A DNA stretch of 64,000 bases from Ridgeia piscesae (Eukaryota; Annelida; Polychaeta; Sabellida; Siboglinidae), in assembly GCA_025642075.2 (NCBI GenBank), contig JAODUO010000159.1:321501-385500 (forward strand), given 5' to 3'. Numbering within the stretch: position 1 is the stretch's first letter; the number at the start of each line of letters is the position of its first letter. The notes below the pieces were generated by a model that was not told the origin of the DNA, did no database searches, and saw nothing but the letters and a program-made list of their open reading frames with translations. Position numbers and translations under genes: made by a program. Of the stretch, positions 1 to 11,166 are shown piece by piece.

Positions 1-246
1 AACAAGTTTTTAAAATAGTTTCAGGAGCATAACCCAAGATTGCAAAAGTAATATAGTACGCAATTCTTTTAATTGTACAGTACAACCAGACAACGCAACA
101 GACACTTTATAAAAAATATATATGTACAGACCCGTTAAGTTTTTGAAATGAGAAAACGAATTTGTGCATGAAAATCGAGCTATCAAACATCGATGCTATC
201 GCATAGCGATAGAATGAAAAATTTACAAATCATTAATTGACACATC

Positions 247-309
<63 letters not shown>
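247..309. repeat. (TA)n microsatellite
   Basis: Uninterrupted TA dinucleotides, ending in TACATACATACACACA. The stretch from 1 to 246 is AT-rich and holds nothing I recognise; 310-898 likewise has no convincing gene, only short open frames without splice or domain support. Confidence 0.95.
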
Positions 310-312
<3 letters not shown>

Positions 313-898
313 CATACACACAAAAACATCACCACCACCAGTCGTATCTGCAAAACAGCTCACACACAAAAAAATACCAGCACTACCTGCAGCTCACACA
401 TCATGCTGCTCAGGGTGTGCCTTCACATAATTCCATGTGGCAGATTTTGTTGCCTTCAGCAGCTGACGCCTGGAACTCGTAGCGTGCATCAGTGATCACC
501 CATATTCAACTTGCAGCTGAGCAGACTACATATTTTCTCCTGGCTCAGCTCTGACCTAGTCAGACCTAGAGTCAATGTCAGTTTTCTTCACCATCGAAAA
601 CACTCTCACCATCAGCACTGCTGTCATGTAGGGACAGCAATGGCAACACAACAGCACACAAGGTGGCAAAGAGAAGAGTTCCCGTGTTTGTTGTCGACCT
701 ATACTAGCCATATCATGTCACCCCAGAAAGATTCGATCCTTGTCGAAATGTTTCGATTATCACAAGAATCGCGGAAGTACTTATTTACAAAAAGGCGGGA
801 ATAATCTGAAATTAGGATGGTGAAACTTTTAACCCAAGTTTTAAAAAAAAAAAAATTTTACAATATAAGACTAAAATCCCAGTGTTGTGGTTTTTTGG

Positions 899-1358
<460 letters not shown>

Positions 1359-1589
1359 TGTAACGGCAGTACTTAAGTCTACCGGTTTACTTTTCCCAAA
1401 GACTCAGTTGTATTCGGGCTATTCCAAATTTGTGATTCGATAAAATCCTGGCCAACTATCAATATCTGTAATATTTCAATAAACATGATACGCCAAAACA
1501 ATTATGTTAGTGCTGCATGTTACGGGACAAAATATAGTTTACTTTTCTAATAATGCTACATCCATTAAGATATAAACTAAATAAAAAAC

Positions 1590-1800
1590 TATTACTCCCT
1601 CCCTCTCTCCATCAGCCCTCCCTCTCTTCCTACCTCCCTTCCTTCCTCCCTCCCCTCTCTCCCTCCCACTCCCTCTTCCTCCGATCCTCCCTCCTCTGTC
1701 TCTGCGTCACACTATATCTATCCTGTTTTCCTTATTCTTTCCCACTCTTCTCTGCTCGTCTACACCCCTCTTCCTCTACGTTTTCGCCCGCCACTCGTTT
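1590..1800. repeat. CT-rich polypyrimidine tract
   Basis: Low-complexity CCTCCCT/CTTCCT sequence on the plus strand. No gene is visible between it and 2301; that stretch is unique-looking sequence of mixed composition with a CACGTG E-box-like word near 2077. Confidence 0.85.
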
Positions 1801-2301
1801 TTTGTACCCATTCTATCATTCTCATTAAGGCGCACGTGGATTCCGGTCATGGCTATTTGCACATTATCTACACGAACGTCGAAGCTATTTATGCCATACA
1901 AAGCAATTGTGTAATACCTACCGTGCTTCATTGACATTATCACAGTTTAACACAGACAATGCAATCCGTCAATTGGTGTTGAACATTCTTGCCATAGCTT
2001 GGGGCGTCCTATAATGGTTTTGTTGTTTACGCCAGAATTCAGGGGTTAACTTTTAACTTCGCCATATCGGTGCGTGCACGTGACAGTTATTTCTATTAAC
2101 AAATGACTGAAGGGTGCAACGACCAATAGCATGGAATCGTTGGGGTCAAAACGTAGTTCTTCCGGTTAACAGTGCAAGGCCAACTTCATCTGTTTCTTGG
2201 TTTGTTCGATTGGGGTCGAGTGCAGCAGACGATGCACGTTTGACGCTCAATGTAGTGTAACAGTTGGTCTCAGCTAAGCCGCACACAAGGTGCAGTTTAA
2301 G

Positions 2302-2382
2302 ATGTCAGCAGACACTAGGATATCAACAGATAGCGAAACACAACGAGGACGGGCACAGATTGCACGATGCAGTTACTCGAAG
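2302..2382 (+). CDS. possible first coding exon, unrecognised
   Basis: An ATG at 2302 opens 27 codons (MSADTRISTDSETQ...) that end at AAG followed by GTATGA, a plausible donor. Base composition is richer in GC than the flanks. The exon would end in phase 0, whereas the first recognised exon of the plus-strand gene downstream (5128) needs phase 1. The two therefore cannot be joined directly without an unseen exon. There is no family match, so treat it as a candidate only. Confidence 0.25.
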
Positions 2383-2515
2383 GTATGAAAGTTTGTGGTG
2401 GTATTTAGAAAGACAACTAATGGTCGTACGATCCAGTCTTGTTATATTATTGTATTCGTGATTCAATGCATGTTTCTATTGTGATTCCCTCTATCATAAT
2501 ATTACCTTTAACAGC

Positions 2516-2716
2516 ATCACACAATTACAATGTGTTCAGAATTGCTTAGCAAGGATTGAGACTAGGTCTCCATGTTTTATTCGTTATATGCGGCTTCTAA
2601 AGTCATTGCATTGTCTTCCTGTCCGATATCGTATTATCTTTAAGATCTTTAAATTCATTGCTTGCTCCGATGAGAAAGGTTGCCTAGCTTCGATCATTTC
2701 TAGTTTTTGTCCCTAA
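2516..2716 (+). mobile_element. LINE reverse transcriptase C-terminal fragment
   Basis: Sixty-six sense codons and a TAA read ITQLQCVQNCLARI ... LLKSLHCLPVRYRIIFKI. This is the characteristic segment after the reverse transcriptase domain of CR1/L2/Jockey-type non-LTR elements (Q-NCLAR then LHWLPVRYRI). The rest of the element is absent on both sides, so this is a dead scrap. It differs in sequence from the LINE fragment at 11657-12545. Confidence 0.75.
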
Positions 2717-3949
2717 AGTCAATGCCATTGTTGGGGCAAGTGCTTTTGCCTGTTTAAGCTAAAACGTATGTGGAAAACACAATTATGATCACTATGCTGA
2801 TCGGTGTTGATAATATCTTAAATTAAATAAATTGGCTTAGTCTACGTCTGTTATATGTTTATTATTTTATGTTATGTATTCTTGTTTACCAATTTGAGTT
2901 ATATGGAATTATGCGAACTATGAATCAACATTTAAAGTAATTCCTTGTTACATTTTATGTAGGACAAAATGGCGACGATGTGTGCGCCATCTTGGTTTCA
3001 CGTCGCCTTTGTGTAAAACATACCTATCCATAACTGTGCATGGATGAATAATTATAGTTTTACATGTTAAAATTTTTAATGGATCATATGATATAATATA
3101 ACATATAAACGGTGTTTTAACGCCATTCTACATTACAAATAACTTCACTGGAAATAGTTATATCAGTTTAAGTTAAGACAAGTTGACACCACAATCTCGC
3201 CAGTCAAACACTATATGGTATATAAAGAAAGGAAATTGCTACTATAATTGTAACTGATGTGTATTCGATGCCTCGTGGCAAAGGGTGTATCACGTGATGC
3301 TCGCAATATGGAGGGTCACAACCGGCAATGGAACGCCGGGCTTAGGGGCAGATACTCCTCCCTTTCTCGTAGCACAGTGGTCAGTTGTGAGTGTTGAAGG
3401 TCGTGACGTTTCTCGCCAAGGGAACGTTGTAAGGAGCAACCAAAGCGGAGTCCCGAGCCCAAGTAGATACATTAGATACTGTACTATGTACTAATGTACT
3501 ATAGGCAGAATGTTCCCAGTGTCTCCCACTTCCGGATACCCTCTTTTTAAATTATATAAATATTATATAAGTTACATAATACATGGATTTTTTCTTTAAA
3601 AAATTCTGTTTTGTCACAATAAACTTTAATTAATTCGTTCTACGTTTTGTTTGTGGAAAAGTATATTATTGAAAGATATAAAAATGCTTGAACCTGTAAT
3701 AAATAGTAGTTACTGCTTATCTATATCTTGGAGGACTTTCATGTATTGATGGATTTTTATTATTTTGCTTTTGTTCATTATTTTAATAACTATTGGAAGG
3801 CTACCTGGCACAGAGACACTGAACAAGAAAAAAGGATATGGGATAGACCAGGAGAATATGTGTGTGTGTGTCTGTGTGTGTCTTGGGCTTTGGTCTGTGT
3901 TTTGTTGTATGTAAAAGCATGCACAAACTGGTTTTTTAAGATAACATAC
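2717..3949. other. non-coding stretch, nothing recognised
   Basis: AT-rich sequence with a GC-richer block at about 3285-3500. The block includes a word resembling a Pol III A box (TAGCACAGTGGTCAG), but I find no convincing B box or tail. It may be a short interspersed element, but that is not supported well enough to call. Confidence 0.5.
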
Positions 3950-4024
3950 GTTGTCATTCAGCCATTCCCATGGCAAAAGTGTGCGCAAATCTTTCTGCGT
4001 CATGGTGATTCCACCAGCTGTCAC
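3950..4024 (-). CDS. Ulp1/SENP (peptidase C48)-like protease, single exon
   Basis: On the minus strand a 75-base exon is flanked by a CTAAG acceptor and a GTATGTTA donor. It reads VTAGGITMTQKDLRT then LLPWEWLNDNV, phase 0 at both ends. The pattern GG-ITMT-xDL-xTL then WLND(N/E)V is the N-terminal edge of the Ulp1 SUMO/NEDD8 protease fold in SENP family members. The catalytic His, Asp and Cys lie further downstream in such proteins, and I could not find their exons. Upstream coding may lie at 6965-7143 and 8258-8342, whose phases are compatible, but this linkage is inference. The family cleaves ubiquitin-like modifiers; related proteases also occur in DNA transposons, so a mobile origin is possible. 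Confidence 0.5.
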
Positions 4025-4795
4025 CTTAGACGGAAGAGACAGTGGGGTATGAGAAAACATGGGGGGATGAGGACAGTGGAGTATGGAAAAGTAGTTAAAA
4101 CAGTGGGGTATAGAAAAGTGGGGTATGAGAAAAGTCGGGGAGGAAAAAGTTTAAAACAGTGGGGATGAGAAGAAAGTGGTAGGAAAGACAGTGGGGTAAA
4201 GCATGGGGTAGGGAAACATAGGGTGGGGGGAACAGTGGGTAGGAAACAGTGGGGAAGGAGAAAAAGTCGGTAAAAACATGGGGTAAAAACAGTAAGGAGA
4301 AGCAGTGGGGTGGGGGGTGGGGTGGGGGGGTGGGGTGGGGGTGGGGTGGGGGGTGGGTGGGGCGTGGGGTGGAGGCGTGCGGTAGAAGAGGGCGTGGGGT
4401 AAGAAACAGTGGGGTAGGAAGGAAGTGGGGTAGGGAAACAGTGCTAGGAGAAAACAGTGGGGTAGGGGAAAACAGTGGGGTATGAGAAGCAGGGGGGTAG
4501 GAGAAGACAGTAGGGTATGAGAAGACAGTGGGTAGGAGAGGACAGTGGGGTAGGAGAAGACAGTGCGGTAGGAGGAGACAGTGGGGTAGGAGAAGACAGT
4601 GGGGTAGGAGAGGACAGTGGAGTAGGAGAGGACAGTGGGGTAGGACAAGACAGTTGGGTAGTAGAGGAAAGTGGGGTAGGAGAGGAAAGTGGGGTAGGAG
4701 AAGCCAGTTGGGTAGAAGACAGTAGGGTAGGAGAAGACAGTGGGGTAGGAAAGGACAGTGGGGTAGGAGAGGACAGTGGGGTAGGACAGTTGTTG
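4025..4795. repeat. 18 bp G-rich/pyrimidine minisatellite abutting a 3' splice site
   Basis: Units of about 18 bp (ACAGTGGGGTAGGAGAAG on the plus strand) begin directly beside the SENP-like exon. On that gene's strand they read CTCCTACCCCACTGT, so the array is a greatly extended pyrimidine tract ahead of the acceptor. The core at 4310-4375 is almost pure GGGGT/GGGGG on the plus strand. Confidence 0.9.
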
Positions 4796-5127
4796 TATGG
4801 ATGGTGTTAAATACATAAAAGTAATGTGTTTGAGTTTTTATGTCAAATTTGAAAGTGTATTAAAAGTAAATGGTTTGAAAATACACTAGGTTGTATCACA
4901 GACAATGGTGTCTTTATTTTTTCATCTATCTCTTCCTCAGTTAGTCACGCCATGTGCAAATGTTTTTTGGAAGTAACTTGCCTCCTCTCACATGCCTGAT
5001 TACAACATGTGTCAACAGTTGTTTGGTTGATGTACATGTGTCATCGTGGGAGAGCTGAGAGACGTGAGTTTGTGAGGCGATAGATGTTGTTATCAATGAA
5101 AATAAAAACAACTTGTTTACATTGCAG

Positions 5128-6022
5128 TCTCCGGGGGTGTGGTCTCAGCTAGGGTCAGAGTTATACAACTCATTGCTGACATCATCAACACAAACATAGA
5201 CTACTCGTGTAAGTACATACGTACATCATTAGTGGTGACTTCTATCTTCTCAGAAGGTATTTATTGTACATTTAAATTTTGTTGCATATTTTGAAAATTG
5301 TTAAAATCAACTCAAATTGTACATTTATCTGATTACACTAAACATTCCCTGTAACTGTTGCTTTTTAATTGGAACTGTTTAAATTGTACACTGAAGCCAC
5401 ACGTAAATATTGTTGGAAATGAAATAAATAATTTGTTTATTTATTCACCCCGTTTATCGGTGAATTAGTTGATGTGTAAATAAAGTTTGTTTACAAAGTT
5501 TGTTGTGTTGAGCGAGGCAGGTGAATGTGTTGACTTTTGTCTCCTTCTCTAGTCTCTACGGGGGGGGGGTTGACAAGTACAACCTGACAGACGCCCTGAG
5601 AGACAATGGAGTGTTAGGGTTGCTGTAAGTTGACGTGTTTAACATTTGATATGTGCACGTGTTTGTGTGTAACACAGACCCACACATGTGTTAGCCAGAG
5701 TCATGTTAGTGTTTTAACACAGACATACGTAAGTGTTTTAGTGAGTGTCATGTGATGTACATGCGTTAACACGGCCCGTATGTGGCTGCGTGTGAATGTC
5801 ATGTAGCTGTCACGTCTTCTCTCTCACAGCATCATGTGTCCGCAGTGGCTGGATCAACTTGGTGAGAAGTTTCCCGGACCACGTAACACCCCGTCAACAC
5901 CCCTGCCCAACTGGCCATCGACCACAGAGAGTCCCCAAATGACGAATTTATTAGATTTGGCCGTAAAAAATGCTGCAAGTAAAAACCGGCATCCCATGTT
6001 GAACTCAAACGACAACATCTGA
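5128..6022 (+). CDS. 3' end of an unrecognised spliced gene
   Basis: Three exons with good junctions: 5128-5208 (ATTGCAG acceptor, GTAAGT donor), 5553-5624 (TCTCTAG, GTAAGT) and 5830-6022 (CTCACAG, ending in TGA). They read SGGVVSARVRVIQLIADIIN..., then VDKYNLTDALRDNGVLGLL, then IMCPQWLDQLGEKFPGP and a Pro/Ser/Asn-rich tail of about 45 residues. Exons 2 and 3 join in frame. Exon 1 ends in phase 1, but exon 2 needs phase 2 because a run of ten G at 5560-5569 throws the frame off; eight or eleven G would restore it. I do not recognise the family. Upstream exons are not identified. Minus-strand exon candidates lie on both sides, so the genes may be interleaved. Confidence 0.6.
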
Positions 6023-6964
6023 CGTTGATGTATCAGTTTTTGTATCAACTTATCACCCGTGTCGCTATGTTTTGCGTCGTAATTACGTCACACGTACCTC
6101 GACTGTCAAGGAAATGTACAGTGTAAGATTTAGTTATCACAGGAGGAGGTCAACGAGTAAAACATTTACAGTTAACAAGGGAATATGTAATATGTGTTTG
6201 ATTCAAATTGTTTAATAAATGCTCATTCCCTGAATTCCCGCCATAAATATGAGATCTTTTGCACAATAAATAAATATATCTCAGTTACAATAACATAATA
6301 TTCAATTTTGAATGACATTTCTATTCATGTTGTTAATATTGTCGGGCTAATGCACGAATCTCGTAAACCAGTCGTTGAAACGATAGATATAAATATTAAA
6401 GTATTTTATTTGTATGTTGAGAGGGAGACAATCTTGTGACTTGTTATGCTGGTGACTTGTTGTGTCCATATATGCATGTACATTCATGTGAACATGAATG
6501 TGTTTCTAATGTAACGAGGGTTCTTATGTGTTTTTTTCTGATCTTACAGGATAGAATAACAAGTGATCGAACATAACAAGTGATCGAACACCACTGACAG
6601 GACAGCTTCATAGCGGCAGCGCCAGACAACGCTATAACGAATGTGATCGCTACAATAGTGGAATACATATTTTATATTTCTTTGTATATACACATCTATT
6701 GAGTTCGTATAGACCTGTTTTGGTATGGCACATAAGACAATATTTTTGTACAAGTGTGTTTATTACATAAAACAATTTTGGACTGGTACTGTGGCATAAG
6801 GTAGGGACAAGTATTGAACAAAACCAGTTTAATAAGACAAGCTATTGGTGAAATGAATTATGTAATCTTTAGAATTACTGAATTATAAAATGTATATAAT
6901 TGGAATTGGTCATTGTTCAGTTACTGTTACCATCATACAGACTGCATATTGTGTTATTAATTAC
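6023..6964. other. 3' flank of the plus-strand gene, no further gene seen
   Basis: AT-rich sequence holding the polyadenylation signals. Open frames here are short and lack domain or splice support. Confidence 0.5.
6214..6219 (+). terminator. polyadenylation signal AATAAA
   Basis: AATAAA lies 192 bases after the TGA at 6020-6022; a second cluster of AATAAATAAATA follows near 6265. Either could end the plus-strand transcript. Confidence 0.5.
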
Positions 6965-7143
6965 CTTTTCATAAACCGTGAATATCCTCTTGGCCACTCG
7001 GCCTCCCTGTTGACCAGCCGATACTTCGAGCAACTGATCCTCGTCAGCATACCGCCCCCTTCTCTCGTCCCAGTTGAACACCTGGCACCCCACTTCAGCG
7101 CATGATCCCTTGAGCACCCTGTCCGATTTGGGCACCTGACCTC
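6965..7143 (-). CDS. possible coding exon, unrecognised
   Basis: A GC-rich island in AT-rich surroundings. On the minus strand one frame is open (GQVPKSDRVLKGSCAEV ... GRVAKRIFTVYEK), ending at AAAAG before GTAATTAAT. An acceptor TTCAAG at the right edge would give phase 2 in and phase 0 out, compatible with the first-exon candidate at 8258-8342 and with the SENP-like exon at 3950-4024. The acceptor is poor in pyrimidines, and a second frame is also open, so a diverged repeat element is a real alternative. Confidence 0.3.
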
Positions 7144-8257
7144 CTTGAACCCTCGGCCCCCCTCTTGAGCACCCAGGAACACCACATGTATATTGTGTCT
7201 GTTCATGATTCGATTGCCCTTTTCACTAGGATCGGGTGTATAACCAGTCAGACAATGTGAAGAAATGGTTAGTGTCTATTTCATTATACGTTAAAGAGTT
7301 AAGATTATTAGTATACATATTCTTGCGTCATTGTCAGTTGTAAAAAATAAGACCAGTGGTAGAGATCAGCGCCACGCGAAAAGAAATAACTCTTTAGTTT
7401 CATCAGAGTGACCCTATATTATGTAAGGTTCCCAAATGTAACCGACATCCACATTAAATGGCTGTATTGCATATGCAGTATTATACACCAAGCAAGACAT
7501 CTGGTAAGCAAGAATCCTTCTTGGGTATCCATTAAAGGGCAAAAAAAGCAACGGTTTCGTGGCGTACACCTAATAGAGTTAATATAAAGTAACAATTTCC
7601 ACATATACTAAATTTTTTAACGCCAGCCGTTTACCTGAAAAATATTTTTGAACACCCAGCCATCGAAATACTATGAGCTACGCCATTGTCGACGAAGAAT
7701 GACGTCAGTAAGCTTAGGCTTCTCCACAGATTAGTTATTCATAAATCCGTCATAAAGCCTACATTCACATCAATGGAAATAAATGACTATGTCACTATGA
7801 GCGGTTAGTTAACTTTACTGAACTTACAAAGAAGTGCCAACGACAATCCAAGGCCACAGTCCCTCCGCCGATGACATATTATCACCCATGAGACGTGTCA
7901 TGTTCAAGTTCAGTTATTCAAGTTTCTTCTAAAGGCAAAATTATTTATTCTGCATTGTACTAAATTCTGCGATGATATAAATTGTGCTATTGTCCTAGCT
8001 TGGTTCAAGTATATCTTAGTCTTTACACATGTGGACGTGATACCGTAAAAACAGATTAGCTGTCATCGAGGGACATCGGCATCGGGCATCGTCAACACAT
8101 CGATGATCGAGCCATCGGCATCGTCAATCGATAGCCGGTCTACGGAGGTCAAAACTACTTTTAACAGCATAAAAACGTTACATGTGCTTGACGTATGTAA
8201 AAAACCACAATTAAATACAAATGTTATAACACAGAAAAAATAGTACATCATACTAAC

Positions 8258-8342
8258 CTTCTTGCGATCTGATCATTGATGTCTCGGCCAGCTTGATATA
8301 TGCGTTGCTTCGACGTTTAGCCTTTACTTTAGGTCCATCCAT
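8258..8342 (-). CDS. first coding exon of an unrecognised minus-strand gene
   Basis: The ATG at 8342 sits in a strong context (AGCCATGG) and opens 28 codons (MDGPKVKAKRRSNAYIKL ...) before a GTTAGTA donor, leaving phase 1. The N-terminus is basic. Sequence upstream (8400-8620) is GC-richer and carries a CRE palindrome, as expected for a promoter. The SENP-like exon lies 4.2 kb downstream on the same strand and could belong to the same gene, though intermediate exons are unproven. The candidate at 6965-7143 fits in phase. Confidence 0.45.
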
Positions 8343-8519
8343 GGCTAGCTAAATATTGTCAGCACTGTCCCGGGTTTAAGAAGACGACGGTCGGCGACGT
8401 TTTGTTGGATCTTGTTCCATCAACTGGTAATATATGTCTAATTCATAATTACTTGTTGACCACAGATTTAGGTCTAAGCAGCTGCTACATCGCCAACTAA
8501 ACGAAGATTCGAAGCCTAC

Positions 8520-8527
8520 TGACGTCA
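8520..8527. promoter_or_regulatory. CRE palindrome TGACGTCA
   Basis: A perfect cAMP-response element, about 180 bases upstream of the minus-strand start codon at 8342, followed by an ETS-like CAGGAAG word. A second TGACGTCA lies at 7700-7707. Function is inferred from the motif alone. Confidence 0.4.
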
Positions 8528-9144
8528 CAGGAAGCTGACCGGCCTCAGCAGAGACTTAGAATGCCGCGCGCTTATAGGCCAGGCCAAGCCAAACGAATAC
8601 GTCACCGTTAAGATGGTGGTGTCTAAGCCATCATGGATTTCGTTAGATTTTTAGACTTTAAGGTCACATTCTGAGTAAACCGCTGACGTTAAAAAATTGA
8701 GTATATGTGGAAATTGTTAGTTTGTATAAACTCTATTAAGTGTATGATACGAAACCGTTGCCTTTTTTGCCCTTTAAAAAGATGCTACAAATGATGATTG
8801 TTGTAGTTTGAAGCCAAATATTTGTTATGAAAGAAAGAACACCCCATTTTGGTTGTAGTTGTTTTGCAAAGGTAATGCGCTGACACTGGGTGGTCCTGGT
8901 ACCAGTTACATAATATCAGAATCACAACAAAATCTTAAAACGTATGATCTTCCAGCAGAGGTCACAAAATTATTAAAGGTGTTAATAATATTTAGGCCTA
9001 TGAACTAAAGCATATCTGCAAACTGAAAACAAACGCAATATTAAAGTTTGACAACATTTTAATGCTTCAGCATTTTACAGCTTGTCAAAAACACTTGCCT
9101 ATATATTATCATTGCATAAATAACTATAATACACAACTATGATA

Positions 9145-10890
9145 TCAAACATTCTTCATCACAATTCATTTTAATACTAACCCAGGTCTAATTACAAACA
9201 TTCTTCATCACAGTTCATTTTGATACTAACCCAGGTCTAATTACAAACATTCTTCATCACAGTTCATTTTGATACTAACCCAGGTCTAATTACAAACATT
9301 CTTCATCACAGTTCATTTTTATACTAACCCAGGTCTAATTACAAAAAACATTCTTCATCACAGTTCATTTTGATACTAACCCAGGTCTAATTACAAAAAC
9401 ATTCTTCATCACAGTTCATTTTGATACTAACCCAGGTCTAATTACAAAAGCATTCTTCATCACAGTTCATTTTGATACTAACCCGGGTCTAATTACAAAA
9501 ACATTCTTCATCACAGTTCATTTTAATACTAACCCAGGTCTAATTACAAAAACATTCTTCATCACAGTTCATTTTGATACTAACCCGGGTCTAATTACAA
9601 AAACATTCTTCATCACAGTTCATTTTGATACTAACCCAGGTCTAATTACAAAAGCATTCTTCATCACAGTTCATTTTAATACTAACCCGGGTCTAATTAC
9701 AAAAACATTCTTCATCACAGTTCATTTTGATACTAACCCAGGTCTAATTACAAAAACATTCTTCATCACAGTTCATTTTGATACTAACCCAGGTCTAATT
9801 ACAAAAGCATTCTTCATCACAGTTCATTTTGATACTAACCCAGGTCTAATTACAAAAGCATTCTTCATCACAGTTCATTTTGATACTAACCCGGGTCTAA
9901 TTACAAAAACATTCTTCATCACAGTTCATTTTAATACTAACCCAGGTCTAATTACAAAAACATTCTTCATCACAGTTCATTTTGATACTAACCCGGGTCT
10001 AATTACAAAAACATTCTTCATCACAGTTCATTTTGATACTAACCCGGGTCTAATTACAAAAGCATTCTTCATCACAGTTCATTTTGATACTAACCCGGGT
10101 CTAATTACAAAAACATTCTTCATCACAGTTCATTTTGATACTAACCCAGGTCTAATTACAAAAACATTCTTCATCACAGTTCATTTTGATACTAACCCGG
10201 GTCTAATTACAAAAACATTCTTCATCACAGTTCATTTTAATACTAACCCAGGTCTAATTACAAAAACATTCTTCATCACAGTTCATTTTAATAATAACCC
10301 AGGTCTAATTACAAAAACATTCTTCATCACAGTTCATTTTGATACTAACCCGGGTCTAATTACAAAAACATTCTTCATCACAGTTCATTTTGATACTAAC
10401 CCAGGTCTAATTACAAAAACATTCTTCATCACAGTTCATTTTGATACTAACCCAGGTCTAATTACAAAAACATTCTTCATCACAGTTCATTTTAATACTA
10501 ACCCAGGTCTAATTACAAAAACATTCTTCATCACAGTTCATTTTGATACTAACCCGGGTCTAATTACAAACCTTCATCACAGTTCATTTTGATACTAACC
10601 CAGGTCTAATTACAAACATTCTTCATCACAGTTCATTTTAATACTAACCCGGGTCTAATTACAAACATTCTTCATCACAGTTCATTTTGATACTAACCCG
10701 GGTCTAATTACAAACATTCTTCATCACAGTTCATTTTGATACTAACCCAGGTCTAATTACAAACATTCTTCATCACAGTTCATTTTGATACTAACCCAGG
10801 TCTAATTACAAACACTTCATCATTTTGATATTAACCCAGGTCTAATTACAAACACTTCATCATTTTGATACTAACGTGGGTCTAATTACC
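9145..10890. repeat. 49-51 bp minisatellite, about 35 copies
   Basis: Head-to-tail units containing CATTCTTCATCACAGTTC, TGATACTAACCC and GGTCTAATTACAAA. Length varies with the A-run (ACAAACATT to ACAAAAAACATT). Copies alternate between CCCAGGT and CCCGGGT, a CpG transition. The array lies beyond the 3' end of CNBD1. The flank 8781-9144 holds nothing recognised. Confidence 0.95.
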
Positions 10891-11166
10891 CAGGATGTAA
10901 ATGAATCATAGAAGCCATCTTGGAAGGACGTTTGACATGCTAACGCTGTTATCTCAGGGGTGATGGTGTACTTGATTGCTTTGAAGTAATATTATGCTGT
11001 TAAACAGTTTTCATGTTGACTGCTCCAATGCATTAATTTCTATCACAACACATGTAAGATACAAAAAATACTATGTGAGCAATGGATTCAGGGTTGTAAG
11101 CCTGCCAAGTATGCATGTTTCATGGACACACCGTGGACAGATCATAATAGCAACAGAACACGGGTT
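10891..11166. other. 3' flank of CNBD1
   Basis: Sequence immediately after the CNBD1 stop codon on the minus strand, expected to hold its 3' UTR. No clean AATAAA was identified. Confidence 0.4.

Larger units (their letters stand above)
7531..8780. repeat. inverted repeat with about 108 bp arms
   Basis: The segment 7531-7639 and the reverse complement of 8672-8780 match at nearly nine bases in ten. Shared words include AAAGGGCAAAAAA, CAACGGTTTCGT and AACAATTTCCACATATACT. The roughly 1.03 kb between the arms contains the first-exon candidate at 8258-8342. Two perfect TGACGTCA palindromes (7700-7707 and 8520-8527) also sit inside, each followed in inverted orientation by GTA then GGCTTC. It could be a pair of MITE copies or a local inverted duplication. 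Confidence 0.7.

Noticed and set aside
3370..3440. tRNA-like or SINE promoter
   Set aside because: An A-box-like word is present, but no B box at proper spacing, no cloverleaf and no tail.
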